From NCBI GenBank assembly GCA_002343185.1, contig DDRT01000001.1, positions 304,736 through 368,735 on the forward strand: DNA of 64,000 bases, in the 5' to 3' direction. A program made the translations under genes and the position numbers. Position 1 is the first letter of the stretch, and every line of letters starts with the position of its first letter. Of this stretch, positions 7,561-16,063 are shown piece after piece. The DNA comes from Deltaproteobacteria bacterium UBA2409 (lineage in GTDB: Bacteria > Bdellovibrionota_C > UBA2361 > DDRT01). The notes under the pieces were generated by a model that was not told the origin of the DNA, searched no databases, and was given only the letters and a program-made list of their open reading frames with translations.

Positions 7561-8841
7561 GTGGTAATCTTTGTTGTTCTATTACTTTTTGTTAACTTAG
7601 GACAATCACAGGATTTTTCTCTTCTTGGGGGAGAGCTGACCTCAGATTTACCTGGCAGGCATGCAATTCAAGTTGCCGCACCAAATGTAGTAACTCAGGA
7701 AAGAAGAGATCTGCAACTTTCTGGATTCACTCCCTTTCATCAGATCTTTTCGCGCGAAGAGGGTGTAGGTCCAAAGTTCACAAGTTCAAGCTGTGGGGGA
7801 TGTCATATAGAAAATGGTAAAGGGCCACTGGATTTAGAATCAAAAAGAACGACTGGTAGTTCTGCAGTTATAAAGATTGGTCTAAGAAGTAGCAATGGTT
7901 TTCCTAGACCCGTAAGAAGGTTTGGTAATCAGATCCCACTCTTTAAAAGATCTAACATCAGAAAATATAAAGTCGAATTACTTTGGGAAAAAGTAGAGGG
8001 TCGTTATCCAGACGGAACAAGGTACTCCCTTCGTAAGCCAAAACTTTCATTTAAGCTCCCTCTTGGAGTCAATCCAAAAAGAGTTGTTACATCGATAAGA
8101 ATGTCACCTCCTATGATTGGTATGGGGCTATTAGAGAGTATTCCTGATGAGACAATAATATCGCTTTCAGATCCCTTTGATCTGAATGGAGACGGAATCT
8201 CTGGTAGAATAAATCTAGTTCCTGATGTTGAGAGTGGATCTACTAAAGTAGGTCGGTTTGGATTTAAGGCCTTACATCCTTCTGTAAGGCAACAATCAGC
8301 AGCAGCATTTTTTGGCGATATGGGGCTTACCACAAGTCTTTTTAATAATTCAAACACAGAAGCTGAAATAAGTGATGAGACTTTGTTCAGGCTTGTTATG
8401 TATCTAAAGCTTGCTGGGGTTCCAAGAGCAAGGCTGCAAAATGAGCAACCTATCGCTTTAGGTCGTGAGTTGTTTCAATCAATAGGGTGCTCTGATTGTC
8501 ATAAACTACAACTTAACACTAGCTCATCAAATGATCCCGAACTCGATTCTCAGAATATTTTACCGTACACTGATCTTCTCCTGCACGACATGGGTAAGGG
8601 GCTAAGTGACGGTTTTAATGAGTTTAGCGCTAAAGGCTCTGAGTGGAGAACAACCCCACTTTGGGGTCTAGGATATTCAGTAGCTGATGTGGACAGACTT
8701 TTTCTTCATGACGGAAGAGCTAGAACAATAGAGGAGGCAATACTGTGGCATGGGGGCGAAGCTAGTCGCGCTAGAAGAAATTTCAAACAACTAAGTGCAG
8801 TTGAAAGAGCTCTTGTTTTAGAATTTCTAAGGAGTCTTTAA
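7561..8841 (+). CDS. Secreted di-heme oxidoreductase (DUF1111 / COG3488, putative peroxidase)
   Basis: A 426-residue protein with an N-terminal hydrophobic export segment (VIFVVLLLFVNLGQSQD, likely cleavage after GQS) and two c-type heme sites, CGGCH at residues 78-82 and CSDCH at 310-314. The family signature DGRARTIEEAILWHGGEA is near the C-terminus, as in the DHOR family of di-heme peroxidase-like proteins. Heme attachment would depend on the ccm genes at 33.6-37.8 kb. The GTG start directly follows a palindrome; I see no better start. Its end overlaps the convergent lipoprotein gene by 4 nt with interlocked stop codons. The electron donor and substrate cannot be told from sequence. Confidence 0.85.
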   Translation: MVIFVVLLLFVNLGQSQDFSLLGGELTSDLPGRHAIQVAAPNVVTQERRDLQLSGFTPFHQIFSREEGVGPKFTSSSCGGCHIENGKGPLDLESKRTTGSSAVIKIGLRSSNGFPRPVRRFGNQIPLFKRSNIRKYKVELLWEKVEGRYPDGTRYSLRKPKLSFKLPLGVNPKRVVTSIRMSPPMIGMGLLESIPDETIISLSDPFDLNGDGISGRINLVPDVESGSTKVGRFGFKALHPSVRQQSAAAFFGDMGLTTSLFNNSNTEAEISDETLFRLVMYLKLAGVPRARLQNEQPIALGRELFQSIGCSDCHKLQLNTSSSNDPELDSQNILPYTDLLLHDMGKGLSDGFNEFSAKGSEWRTTPLWGLGYSVADVDRLFLHDGRARTIEEAILWHGGEASRARRNFKQLSAVERALVLEFLRSL

Positions 8842-9224
8842 AATAGCCTAGAAAGAGCGTATCTAAGAAATAACTTAGCAGGTCTTTTACACTGAATTCT
8901 GACAGGTTTATCGAACGCTGGAGTTGCAATGCACTCCCAACGCTCAAGTCCAAGCTGATTTAATTTAGCTTCAAGCGCTGCTGTTGTAGGTGGAGTTTCA
9001 TAGTCGAAAACCTTGTACTCAAAGCTTAAAATCTTTTCTATCTCCTCTTTAGAGAGCTTTGAGATATCATTATGACTGGGGAGCTCCTCTTTAAGCCTCT
9101 CTACATTGCTTTGAACGATACTTGAGGCATCCTCGGCAAGTTTAGAGAGATCCTGGTTTTGCTCGCAGCCAACAATTAAACTAAATATGACCCCTAAAAT
9201 TAGACCGATTATTAAGTTTTTCAT
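8838..9224 (-). CDS. Small predicted lipoprotein with DUF4177-like tail
   Basis: A 128-residue protein starting MKNLIIGLILGVIFSLIVGC, a lipoprotein signal with lipobox LIVG-C. An upstream in-frame ATG at 9243-9245 would add seven residues. A charged helical region follows. The C-terminal FEYKVFDYETPP...LEAKLNQLGLERWECIA resembles DUF4177-type small domains (a YKV strand, then LN-LG-x-x-GWE). It is convergent with the di-heme gene, sharing 4 nt. Function unknown. Confidence 0.6.
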   Translation of the reverse strand: MKNLIIGLILGVIFSLIVGCEQNQDLSKLAEDASSIVQSNVERLKEELPSHNDISKLSKEEIEKILSFEYKVFDYETPPTTAALEAKLNQLGLERWECIATPAFDKPVRIQCKRPAKLFLRYALSRLF

Positions 9225-9271
9225 TACTACAGCTTGACCAGTCATGGGCTTTTAAGCAAGCCTCAGATCCT

Positions 9272-9757
9272 GTGTATTCTTTAATATTTAGTAAAGGACA
9301 GATAGATGAGTGTATAGGGCGCTTGGCTTTAGAGTTAACCCCCATAATGAGCGAAGAAACAGTGGCTATCCCTGTTTTAAAGGGTGGGATGTTTTTTGCA
9401 GCTGATCTACTTCGTGCCCTACCATATTCAGTCTATATTTCTCCTGTAACAGTCAGCTCATACAGGGAGAATGAAGTTCAGGGTAAGGTAAAAATTTTAG
9501 GAACAGAGGATGTATCTGGTAAACAAGTTTGTCTGATTGACGATATCTGTGATTCTGGTAAGAGTTTCTTAGCTCTGAAAGAAGCATTAAAAAGGGCAAG
9601 ATCGATAATCACTGTTTCACTGATAAAAAGAGCGAACTCGCCCTTTTCGCCCGATTATGTAGGGTTTGTATATGAAGGGGATGGATGGCTTATTGGATAT
9701 GGTATGGATGACAATGGAAAGAAACGTAATTTAGATGGGATCTATGTACGCAATTGA
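9272..9757 (+). CDS. hpt: Hypoxanthine phosphoribosyltransferase-like protein
   Basis: Purine salvage enzyme (type I PRTase) converting hypoxanthine or guanine plus PRPP to the nucleotide. The PRPP-binding loop VCLIDDICDSGKSF is clear. IPVLKGGMFFAADLLRAL matches the family's LKGG loop, and the C-terminal VGFVYEGDGWLIGYGMDDNGKKRNLDGIY matches the base-binding hood (V-D--FVVGYGLDY-E-YRNLP-I). The start is GTG with no strong alternative. It overlaps the downstream ABC ATPase gene by 23 nt, an unusual partner. Exact base specificity is inferred. Confidence 0.85.
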   Translation: MYSLIFSKGQIDECIGRLALELTPIMSEETVAIPVLKGGMFFAADLLRALPYSVYISPVTVSSYRENEVQGKVKILGTEDVSGKQVCLIDDICDSGKSFLALKEALKRARSIITVSLIKRANSPFSPDYVGFVYEGDGWLIGYGMDDNGKKRNLDGIYVRN

Positions 9758-10946
9758 TCTTGTAGATGTAACTAAGAGTTTTAAGAGAGCAACCAAGAAA
9801 GGTGCTTATACTACATTAAAATCAGAAATTCTTTCATTGTGGCAAGATCCAAAGAATGAATCGGTTACAACAAGTGTATTAAAAAATCTTACTTTAAGAG
9901 TTCCTCAAGGCTCATCGCTTGGAGTTATTGGTAGAAACGGCTCAGGAAAGTCGACACTTTTAAAGTTAATAACTGGAATCTATAAACCTGACTCTGGAGC
10001 GATAAAAGTTAACGGAAGAGTTTCGGCATTAATAGAGCTTGGAGCTGGATTTCATCCAGATTTTACTGGCCGTGAGAATGTTTTTTTGGCTGGAGTCATG
10101 CAGGGAATGACAAAGCGAGAGATAAAAGAAAAATTTGAACAGATCGTAAAATTCTCAGAGCTAGAAGATGTAATTGACGATCCAGTTCGAACTTACTCTT
10201 CAGGAATGTTTATGAGGCTTGGGTTTAGTGTTGCAATTCATGCAGACCCAGATGTTCTTTTGGTAGATGAGGTTCTTGCCGTAGGTGATGCTGGGTTTGT
10301 TGCAAAGTGTAAAGATCGAATCACTGGGCTAAAGCGAGAGGGTAAAACTTTGATGCTCGTTGCTCATGACCTAGATTCTATTGAAAGATGGAGCGATGAG
10401 GTCATCTGGATTGATAAAGGTGTAGTTAAAGAGCGAGGTGATCCAAGAAGAGTCATTGATGCTTACAGAACCTTTATCGAGAAAGGGGAAGAGGCAGCTG
10501 TTGTATCTGAGGATGCCCCAAGAAGATGGGGATCTAGAGAAATTGAGATAGAGAATGTTCTTTTACTGGGACGAGACGGAGAGCCAAGAAAACTGTTCCA
10601 TCCAAATGAATCTCTTACGATAGTGATTGAATATAAAAAGAACAATGACATTCCTAAAGATGTAGTTTTTGGGGTTGGTTTTGAAAGATCAGATGGCATT
10701 TTAGCTTTTGGGACAAATACCCATATTTCTAGAACAGTCGTGCCAACCCTTTCAAACTTAGGAAGCGTAAGATTTGAAGTTGAAAGGCTTGGATTTTTAG
10801 ATGGCTCATTCAAAGTAGATGTGGCAGTACATAGAGAAGATGGCTATCCGTATGATTATCAAAAAAGTGCTGTTGAGTTTCTGGTTAGATCGCCCTCAGA
10901 TGGAGTAGGAGTGGCGGCTCCACCACATACTTGGGCTTTTGGGTAA
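9735..10946 (+). CDS. Polysaccharide ABC-exporter ATPase with C-terminal carbohydrate-binding-like domain (Wzt/RfbE type)
   Basis: ATPase of a two-component exporter for O-antigen or another glycan. Walker A GRNGSGKSTLL lies near residue 66, signature YSSGMFMRLGFSVA, Walker B VLLVDEVLAVGD, then the H-loop VAHD. RVSALIELGAGFHPDFTGREN is typical of this subfamily. Residues 260-403 form a separate beta-rich domain, as in Wzt proteins that read the terminal cap of the glycan. The start is ATG 9735 or 9744, inside hpt. The permease partner (Wzm/TagG) is not in the window, so it must be encoded elsewhere. The substrate is unknown. Confidence 0.85.
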   Translation: MGSMYAIDLVDVTKSFKRATKKGAYTTLKSEILSLWQDPKNESVTTSVLKNLTLRVPQGSSLGVIGRNGSGKSTLLKLITGIYKPDSGAIKVNGRVSALIELGAGFHPDFTGRENVFLAGVMQGMTKREIKEKFEQIVKFSELEDVIDDPVRTYSSGMFMRLGFSVAIHADPDVLLVDEVLAVGDAGFVAKCKDRITGLKREGKTLMLVAHDLDSIERWSDEVIWIDKGVVKERGDPRRVIDAYRTFIEKGEEAAVVSEDAPRRWGSREIEIENVLLLGRDGEPRKLFHPNESLTIVIEYKKNNDIPKDVVFGVGFERSDGILAFGTNTHISRTVVPTLSNLGSVRFEVERLGFLDGSFKVDVAVHREDGYPYDYQKSAVEFLVRSPSDGVGVAAPPHTWAFG

Positions 10947-10958
10947 GTAGGAGTTATT

Positions 10959-11036
10959 TGGGGTCACCCTACCCCGTGAGCATAGGCTTGACCTTAATTA
11001 AAGCCTGGGGTCACGGTCAAGGGAGTTTGCCAGTCA
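10959..11036. repeat. Dispersed GGGGTCA element, degenerate copy
   Basis: TTGGGGTCACCCTACCCC, then GGCTTGACC...AAGCCTGGGGTCACGGTCAAGG, between the ATPase gene and mgtE. The first box matches the first box of the copy at 2849. It has the same position preference: the intergenic gap right after a stop codon. Confidence 0.55.
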
Positions 11037-11078
11037 ATGATGTTGCATCTATCCTCTTAAGCATCCACAATCCGAAAT

Positions 11079-12428
11079 GTGCGCAATCTTGAGGAAGCAT
11101 TAGAGGATATAAGATTTGCCCTTTTAAATGGGGGCGATGCTGTTACTCCATTTCTTTCACTTGAGCCAGCAGATCAGGCTCAGGCTCTTGAAGAGCTTTC
11201 AGAGGAAGAGAGAGATCATATTTTTGCTAATCTTGATATTGGCGCAAGAGCATCGATTCTTGAGGAGCTTCCAGAGGATGAAGCTGCAGAGCTGATTGAA
11301 GAACTTTCACCAGCAGGAATAGCAGAAATACTTGATGAAACTAGTCACGATGTTGCCGCAGATATTCTAAGTCAACTTCCAGAAGCACAAGCAACCTCGA
11401 CCCTTAAGCAGATGGAAGATGCAGATGAAGTAAGACCACTCCTTCAATATCCACCTGAGTCGGCTGGAGGTCTTATGACCACCGTTGATTTAGTACTTAA
11501 AAAAGATCAAACGGCTGCTGAGGTTATTGAAACTATAAGAGCTTATGAAGTTGATGCAAATTCGCCGTACTATCTATATGTAACAAACGATGCAGGGAAA
11601 CTTGTAGGAGTAATTGGGCTACGAAGTCTTATAGTATCCCAACCTTCTGCAAAAGTTGAAGAGTTCATGGTGTCTGATGTCCATAAGATAAATGTACTCT
11701 CTGACCAAGAGGAAGTAGCGCAGATGATGAAGAAGTATCGTCTTGCACTAGTTCCAGTTGTAGATTCAGAAGATAGGTTACTTGGTGCAATATTTTCTGA
11801 TGATATTGCTTACATCTTAGAAGAAGAAGCCACAGAGGATATGTATAAGCTTGCAAACATCTCAGACACGGATATTCAGGTTTGGAGCCCTGTTGGATTT
11901 TCTATTAAAAGAAGACTTCCTTGGCTAGTTGTAAATCTTGCTACCGCTTTTCTTGCTGCAAGTGTAGTTTATTTCTTTGAAGAAACGATTCAAAGAGCGG
12001 CAATTCTAGCAGCTTTCTTAGGTATTGTAGCTGGACAGGGTGGAAATAATGGAAGCCAAACAGTAGCGATCCTTATACGTGGAATTGCACTAGGACAGGT
12101 AGAACTTAAGGATGTAAGGGAGGTTCTAAATAAAGAGATCTTAGTATGTCTTGTAAATGGTGCTGTTATTGGTGCAGCTGTAGGGTTAGGTGCTTGGGTT
12201 TGGCAGGGGAATCCTGCTTTAGGAGTAGTTGTAGCTCTTGCAATGATTATGAATATGGTAGTTTCAGGGCTAGCAGGCACTGTGATTCCACTAGCACTTA
12301 AGGCTTTAAGATTTGATCCAGCAGCCTCATCGCAGGTTTTTTTAACTACAATTACTGATTCATTAGGATTTGGGCTTACATTAGGGTTGGCAGCATTTGC
12401 CATGTGGCAGTTTGGAGTTAATTTTTAA
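11079..12428 (+). CDS. mgtE: Magnesium transporter MgtE
   Basis: Mg2+-gated inner-membrane channel. The N-terminal superhelical domain has acidic repeats (LEELPEDEAAELIEELSP), then a CBS pair (residues about 135-255), then five membrane helices with GQGGNNGSQT and TTITDSLGFGLTLGLA, the pore signatures. 449 residues is the normal family length. The start is GTG (VRNLEEALEDIRFALLNG). I checked the 130-nt leader for an M-box riboswitch and saw none; it is partly filled by a repeat copy. The gene is likely monocistronic. Confidence 0.95.
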   Translation: MRNLEEALEDIRFALLNGGDAVTPFLSLEPADQAQALEELSEEERDHIFANLDIGARASILEELPEDEAAELIEELSPAGIAEILDETSHDVAADILSQLPEAQATSTLKQMEDADEVRPLLQYPPESAGGLMTTVDLVLKKDQTAAEVIETIRAYEVDANSPYYLYVTNDAGKLVGVIGLRSLIVSQPSAKVEEFMVSDVHKINVLSDQEEVAQMMKKYRLALVPVVDSEDRLLGAIFSDDIAYILEEEATEDMYKLANISDTDIQVWSPVGFSIKRRLPWLVVNLATAFLAASVVYFFEETIQRAAILAAFLGIVAGQGGNNGSQTVAILIRGIALGQVELKDVREVLNKEILVCLVNGAVIGAAVGLGAWVWQGNPALGVVVALAMIMNMVVSGLAGTVIPLALKALRFDPAASSQVFLTTITDSLGFGLTLGLAAFAMWQFGVNF

Positions 12429-12456
12429 AAATGGCATTTTAGATTAGAGTATTATT

Positions 12457-12777
12457 ATGAAGAATATTTTATTGATAATTGTATTGGCTTCTGTATCTTT
12501 CGCTGATGATTTGGCAAAGAAGAAGGTAATGATTGGAGATCTTAAAAATAAAGAATACGAGTTAAAGAGAGAGCATAACCAGACAATTCCAAAACTTCCA
12601 AAGATCGAAGCGTTTTGTATGAATGAAAAAACCACAGTTGAAGAGTGTAAAGCTAAGGTCGATGCAGCTTTAAATCGGGTCAGTAATAAAACTCAAATCT
12701 TAAGTAACGCCAAGAATAGGGGTGAGCTATTAGAGAAAAGAAATAATAAGTTACAAAAGAAACAAGGAAGATCTTAA
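12457..12777 (+). CDS. Small secreted charged helical protein
   Basis: A 106-residue protein of unknown function. MKNILLIIVLASVSFADD is a good signal peptide. The mature part is highly charged and helical, with two cysteines (FCMNEKTTVEECKAK) that could form one disulfide, and a Lys/Asn-rich tail. Its last 27 nt overlap the convergent HAD gene. No family recognised. Confidence 0.55.
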   Translation: MKNILLIIVLASVSFADDLAKKKVMIGDLKNKEYELKREHNQTIPKLPKIEAFCMNEKTTVEECKAKVDAALNRVSNKTQILSNAKNRGELLEKRNNKLQKKQGRS

Positions 12778-13383
12778 CTCGTCAAAAGTATCAACAACTT
12801 TGTTGCCAAGCTCGTTTGATAGACCCGCTCCCCAGGTTACCCCAATAAATTGCATCCCAGCATTGCTTGCTGATTCTTTATCGAAGTGAGTATCGCCAAC
12901 ATATACGCAGTTACTAGGGGTAGCTTGAAGAGTTTCCGCAACAGTCAAAAGTGGTTCAGGGTGAGGTTTATGGTGTTCTACATCATCAGCTGTTATCCAT
13001 ACCTGCACAAAATCTTTCGGAAACATATGTAAGCAAAGCTCTAAGCCTGCTCTAGCCTTGGAAGTTGCAACTCCAACTTTAATCTCTCTTTTGTGAAGAT
13101 CCTCAAGTAGCTTTATGGCTCCAGGGTAGAGAGAGGCAAATTTATCATGATTCTCTTTTTGAAATGCTCGATAATATATCTCCATCTCTTTAGCTCTATC
13201 TTTGTCGATTCTCTCAAGAGCTGTTTTTAGAGGAAGGCCAACATCCTTGAGTATCTCTTCTCTGGTTGGAACTTTGCCGGTAAAATGACTTAAAGTTGCC
13301 TCATAGCAAGCAACAATTAGATCGATAGAGTTTAGAAGTGTTCCATCTAAATCAAAGATTACTGTAAGCGATCGTTTTTCCAT
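12751..13383 (-). CDS. HAD-family phosphatase, phosphoglycolate phosphatase-like
   Basis: A 210-residue haloacid-dehalogenase hydrolase with motif I FDLDGTLLNS, a helical cap after it, motif II VGVATSK, and motif III/IV CVYVGDTHFDKESASNAG followed by GVTWG. This is the Gph/PpaX subgroup. I chose the ATG before EKRSLTVIFDLDG; an in-frame upstream start at 13416 would add 11 residues. Its start lies inside the end of the membrane-protein gene upstream, so the two are likely cotranslated. Substrate not determinable. Confidence 0.8.
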   Translation of the reverse strand: MEKRSLTVIFDLDGTLLNSIDLIVACYEATLSHFTGKVPTREEILKDVGLPLKTALERIDKDRAKEMEIYYRAFQKENHDKFASLYPGAIKLLEDLHKREIKVGVATSKARAGLELCLHMFPKDFVQVWITADDVEHHKPHPEPLLTVAETLQATPSNCVYVGDTHFDKESASNAGMQFIGVTWGAGLSNELGNKVVDTFDELRSSLFLL

Positions 13384-13897
13384 CTTTAAAACCTTGGAGT
13401 CTCGATACTTCACCAAATATTGAATAAAGTCGAGCCCCTCTGTTAAACGGCAGATCTAATACTGCCAATATTTTTTGATCAGTTTTGTTTCTAAGATACG
13501 CAGCAACTCTTCTCACGGCTCTGTATGATGCCCAAAGAGATGGCGCACTAAAACTTTTTGTTTTGATTAGGGCATAGATCTCAGCATCTTTCACCCAGAT
13601 CTTTGTTTCTACCTGATCTTCTACTGATTCAAAAATGATATTTCCATGCTCTATCTTGAAAGTTTTGGAAGGGTATCGTTCAATTGATAGCAGTATAGCT
13701 AGGAATAGAAGTAGTGAGGGTAAAAAAGTAAAGATCCTTCTAATTTGAGTCGCTGTACCAATTAACACCAAATAAGGGGAGAGCCACCTTGTTTCCTCGA
13801 TAAATAGTGCGAAACTTGAGAAAAACCTCATTCCATAAGGATTGGCAGCGAATAAAAGAGCACCGATAAATACTAAAAGAAGACCTAACTTTACCAT
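13352..13897 (-). CDS. Membrane protein of unknown function
   Basis: 181 residues. There are two hydrophobic segments near the N-terminus (LGLLLVFIGALLFA and LVLIGTA region) and a third at FLPSLLLFLAILLS, then a soluble C-terminal half of mixed strands and helices with RAVRRVAAYLRNK. No family motif recognised. It overlaps the downstream HAD phosphatase start by 32 nt, implying coupled translation. The short gap to the divergent glycosyltransferase at 13930 probably holds both promoters. Confidence 0.5.
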   Translation of the reverse strand: MVKLGLLLVFIGALLFAANPYGMRFFSSFALFIEETRWLSPYLVLIGTATQIRRIFTFLPSLLLFLAILLSIERYPSKTFKIEHGNIIFESVEDQVETKIWVKDAEIYALIKTKSFSAPSLWASYRAVRRVAAYLRNKTDQKILAVLDLPFNRGARLYSIFGEVSRLQGFKDGKTIAYSNL

Positions 13898-13929
13898 TTT
13901 AGGCTTAATACTGTAACCTTGAATCCCTT

Positions 13930-14976
13930 ATGCGCGAAATACATCAGTTAGTACACACTCTAAGTTATGGCGATGCTATATCCTCAGAGGTAGTGACTTT
14001 AAAAAATGTATTCACTGAACTTGGGAATAGATCTGAGATCTATTCAATTAATACCCATCCCAAATATAAAGGACTAACAAAACACTATACAGAGTTTCCT
14101 AGAGAATTCACAGGAGAAGTAGTTTTGCATTATTCTCTAGGTAGCGAACTAAACGAGTTATATCGATCTCTAAATAAAGCAAAGAGAACTTTAATATATC
14201 ACAATTTAACACCTGCAAGTTGGTTTAAATCTGTCAATGCAAGAGTTTATAATGATATAAAAAATGGGTCTTTAGAACTTCCTGATCTTTTGAAGTTAAG
14301 CGACCGAGTCCTCGCTGATTCGAGCTTCAACAAATCGGAGCTAAATCATCCATGTGAAGTTCTTCCACTGCCTATTGATCCGGCAAAATGTAATGAACCC
14401 GCTAATGTAGGGATAGCTCAAGTTTTAAAAAATGACAAAAGGATTCATGTCTTACATGTCGGAAGATTAGCACCGAATAAATGTATAGAAGATATCATCA
14501 AGGCTTTTTACTTTCTTCACTATCACATTGATCAGAAGTCCAAACTTTGGCTTATTGGAATAGATCACGATACAGAACTTTACTCTTTTGGGTTAAAAAG
14601 ACTTGTTCAAGAGCTTCATCTATCTGAATCTGTAGAATTTTTAGGGAGAAGAAGTGATTCGGAAGTTAGAGCATTTTATGAAAATGCTTCAGTTTATGTT
14701 TGTGCAAGCGAGCATGAAGGGTTTTGCTTACCACTAGTTGAAGCGATGAATTTTAAGATTCCGATTGTCGCATTTAATAGTAGCGCAGTTCCAGAGACTC
14801 TTGGTGAAGCAGGAATTCTATATCAAACGAAGGACCCGAGTGAGCTTGCGGAAGTTATATATTTGGCTGCCACTAGAGACAGAGAGAGCCTTATTAAAGG
14901 AGGTGAAGCAAGGGTAAATCAGTTCTCATTAGATAATTTTAAATCTAAAGTTAAGGGTTTTTTTGATTGCGCTTGA
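13930..14976 (+). CDS. Glycosyltransferase, GT4-type
   Basis: A 348-residue GT-B glycosyltransferase. The N-terminal domain has QLVHTLSYGDAISSEV and LIYHNLTPASWF. The C-terminal nucleotide-sugar domain has LHVGRLAPNKCIEDII and the E-x7-E motif EHEGFCLPLVEAM, followed by FNSSAVPETLGEAGIL. It is the first gene of a four-gene operon with overlaps of 14, 14 and 7 nt. The sugar and acceptor are unknown; in context it acts in surface-glycan assembly on the cytoplasmic face. Confidence 0.85.
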   Translation: MREIHQLVHTLSYGDAISSEVVTLKNVFTELGNRSEIYSINTHPKYKGLTKHYTEFPREFTGEVVLHYSLGSELNELYRSLNKAKRTLIYHNLTPASWFKSVNARVYNDIKNGSLELPDLLKLSDRVLADSSFNKSELNHPCEVLPLPIDPAKCNEPANVGIAQVLKNDKRIHVLHVGRLAPNKCIEDIIKAFYFLHYHIDQKSKLWLIGIDHDTELYSFGLKRLVQELHLSESVEFLGRRSDSEVRAFYENASVYVCASEHEGFCLPLVEAMNFKIPIVAFNSSAVPETLGEAGILYQTKDPSELAEVIYLAATRDRESLIKGGEARVNQFSLDNFKSKVKGFFDCA

Positions 14977-16063
14977 TATCTGTGCACTTTCTCCGAATGT
15001 AAAAGCCCATGCTGCGCGCGGGATAGGGAGATATGTATCTGAATTAAAAAAAAGACTAACTGACGTCTATTTTTTTGATAGCGTTGAGCTCACTAAGAGT
15101 AACCCTATATCTAAACTTATAGATTATCTCCCTGCTGGAAGGTTAACTGTTAGACAGCAGCTGTTATACCCATTCTATCTTGCCTCACTAAAAGATGTTT
15201 CGCTTATTCACTTTCCTGCTCATATGGATGCTCCTTCCTGGTGCAAGATACCAACAATAGTTACGGTTTTGGATTTAATCCCATTTTTGTTCCCTGATCT
15301 TTATAAGCCAGAGCAGGGAGGAGTTAGATACAATCTTGCTAGATGTATCGAGAAACGAGGGATCTTGAATGCAAAACGAATAATAGCAATAAGTAAAACT
15401 ACAGCGACTGATGTTGAAAGTGTACTTGGAATTCCACAAAGTAAAATTAGCGTTACTCCTTTAGGAATAGGAGAGGAGTTTTATGAAGGAGCGGCAATTA
15501 AAGATTATAAAGATAAGTATAATCTTAACAGTAACGAACCAGTTTTTCTGTATGTAGGAGGGGTAGATCCAAGGAAAAATATTGAACGACTCCTGGAAGC
15601 TATTTCGAGAGTTAAGGGCACATTATTAATAGCAGGAAAGATAGAGAGTGAGCGCAACTATCCTAAGATTAAAGACCTAATTAGAAAACTTGGTTTAGAA
15701 AACAAGGTCAAATTTTTAGGTTTCGTTACTGATGAGGAGCTTAGAGGCTTAATAAGGTCAGTGGATGCTTTTATTTTTCCAAGTCTTTATGAAGGCTTCG
15801 GCTTTCCACCACTAGAGGCTATGGCCGGTGGAGCACTGGTATTATCCTCAAACACCTCATGTATGCCCGAAATACTAGGCAGCGAGGCTCCTATTTACTT
15901 CGATCCCTTAAAAACTGATTCCATAGTGGATGCACTTAATATTGCTCAAAATTTATCTATTGATGAAAAGAAAAGTAGAGGCGAATTTGGGATAAGGCAA
16001 GCAAAAAAATTTTCCTGGAATGAAACAGCTAAGTTAACAAGGGAGGCTTATGAAGCCTCGTGA
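14963..16063 (+). CDS. Glycosyltransferase, GT4 family (mannosyltransferase-like)
   Basis: A 366-residue GT-B enzyme. GIGRYVSELKKRL near the N-terminus and FLYVGGVDPRKNIERLLEA plus SLYEGFGFPPLEAMAGG are classic for GT4 mannosyltransferase-type enzymes. The TTG start overlaps the preceding glycosyltransferase by 14 nt, and its own end overlaps the next gene by 14 nt. It presumably adds successive sugars to the same carrier as its neighbour. Specificity is inferred only from class. Confidence 0.87.
   Translation: MIALDICALSPNVKAHAARGIGRYVSELKKRLTDVYFFDSVELTKSNPISKLIDYLPAGRLTVRQQLLYPFYLASLKDVSLIHFPAHMDAPSWCKIPTIVTVLDLIPFLFPDLYKPEQGGVRYNLARCIEKRGILNAKRIIAISKTTATDVESVLGIPQSKISVTPLGIGEEFYEGAAIKDYKDKYNLNSNEPVFLYVGGVDPRKNIERLLEAISRVKGTLLIAGKIESERNYPKIKDLIRKLGLENKVKFLGFVTDEELRGLIRSVDAFIFPSLYEGFGFPPLEAMAGGALVLSSNTSCMPEILGSEAPIYFDPLKTDSIVDALNIAQNLSIDEKKSRGEFGIRQAKKFSWNETAKLTREAYEAS

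Noticed and set aside
10947..11078. M-box (ykoK) magnesium riboswitch before mgtE
   Set aside because: The 130-nt gap is mostly a degenerate dispersed repeat; no conserved M-box stems recognised.
12457..12777. Periplasmic chaperone (Spy/LTXXQ) identity for the small secreted protein
   Set aside because: Size and charge are similar, but the LTxxQ motif is absent.
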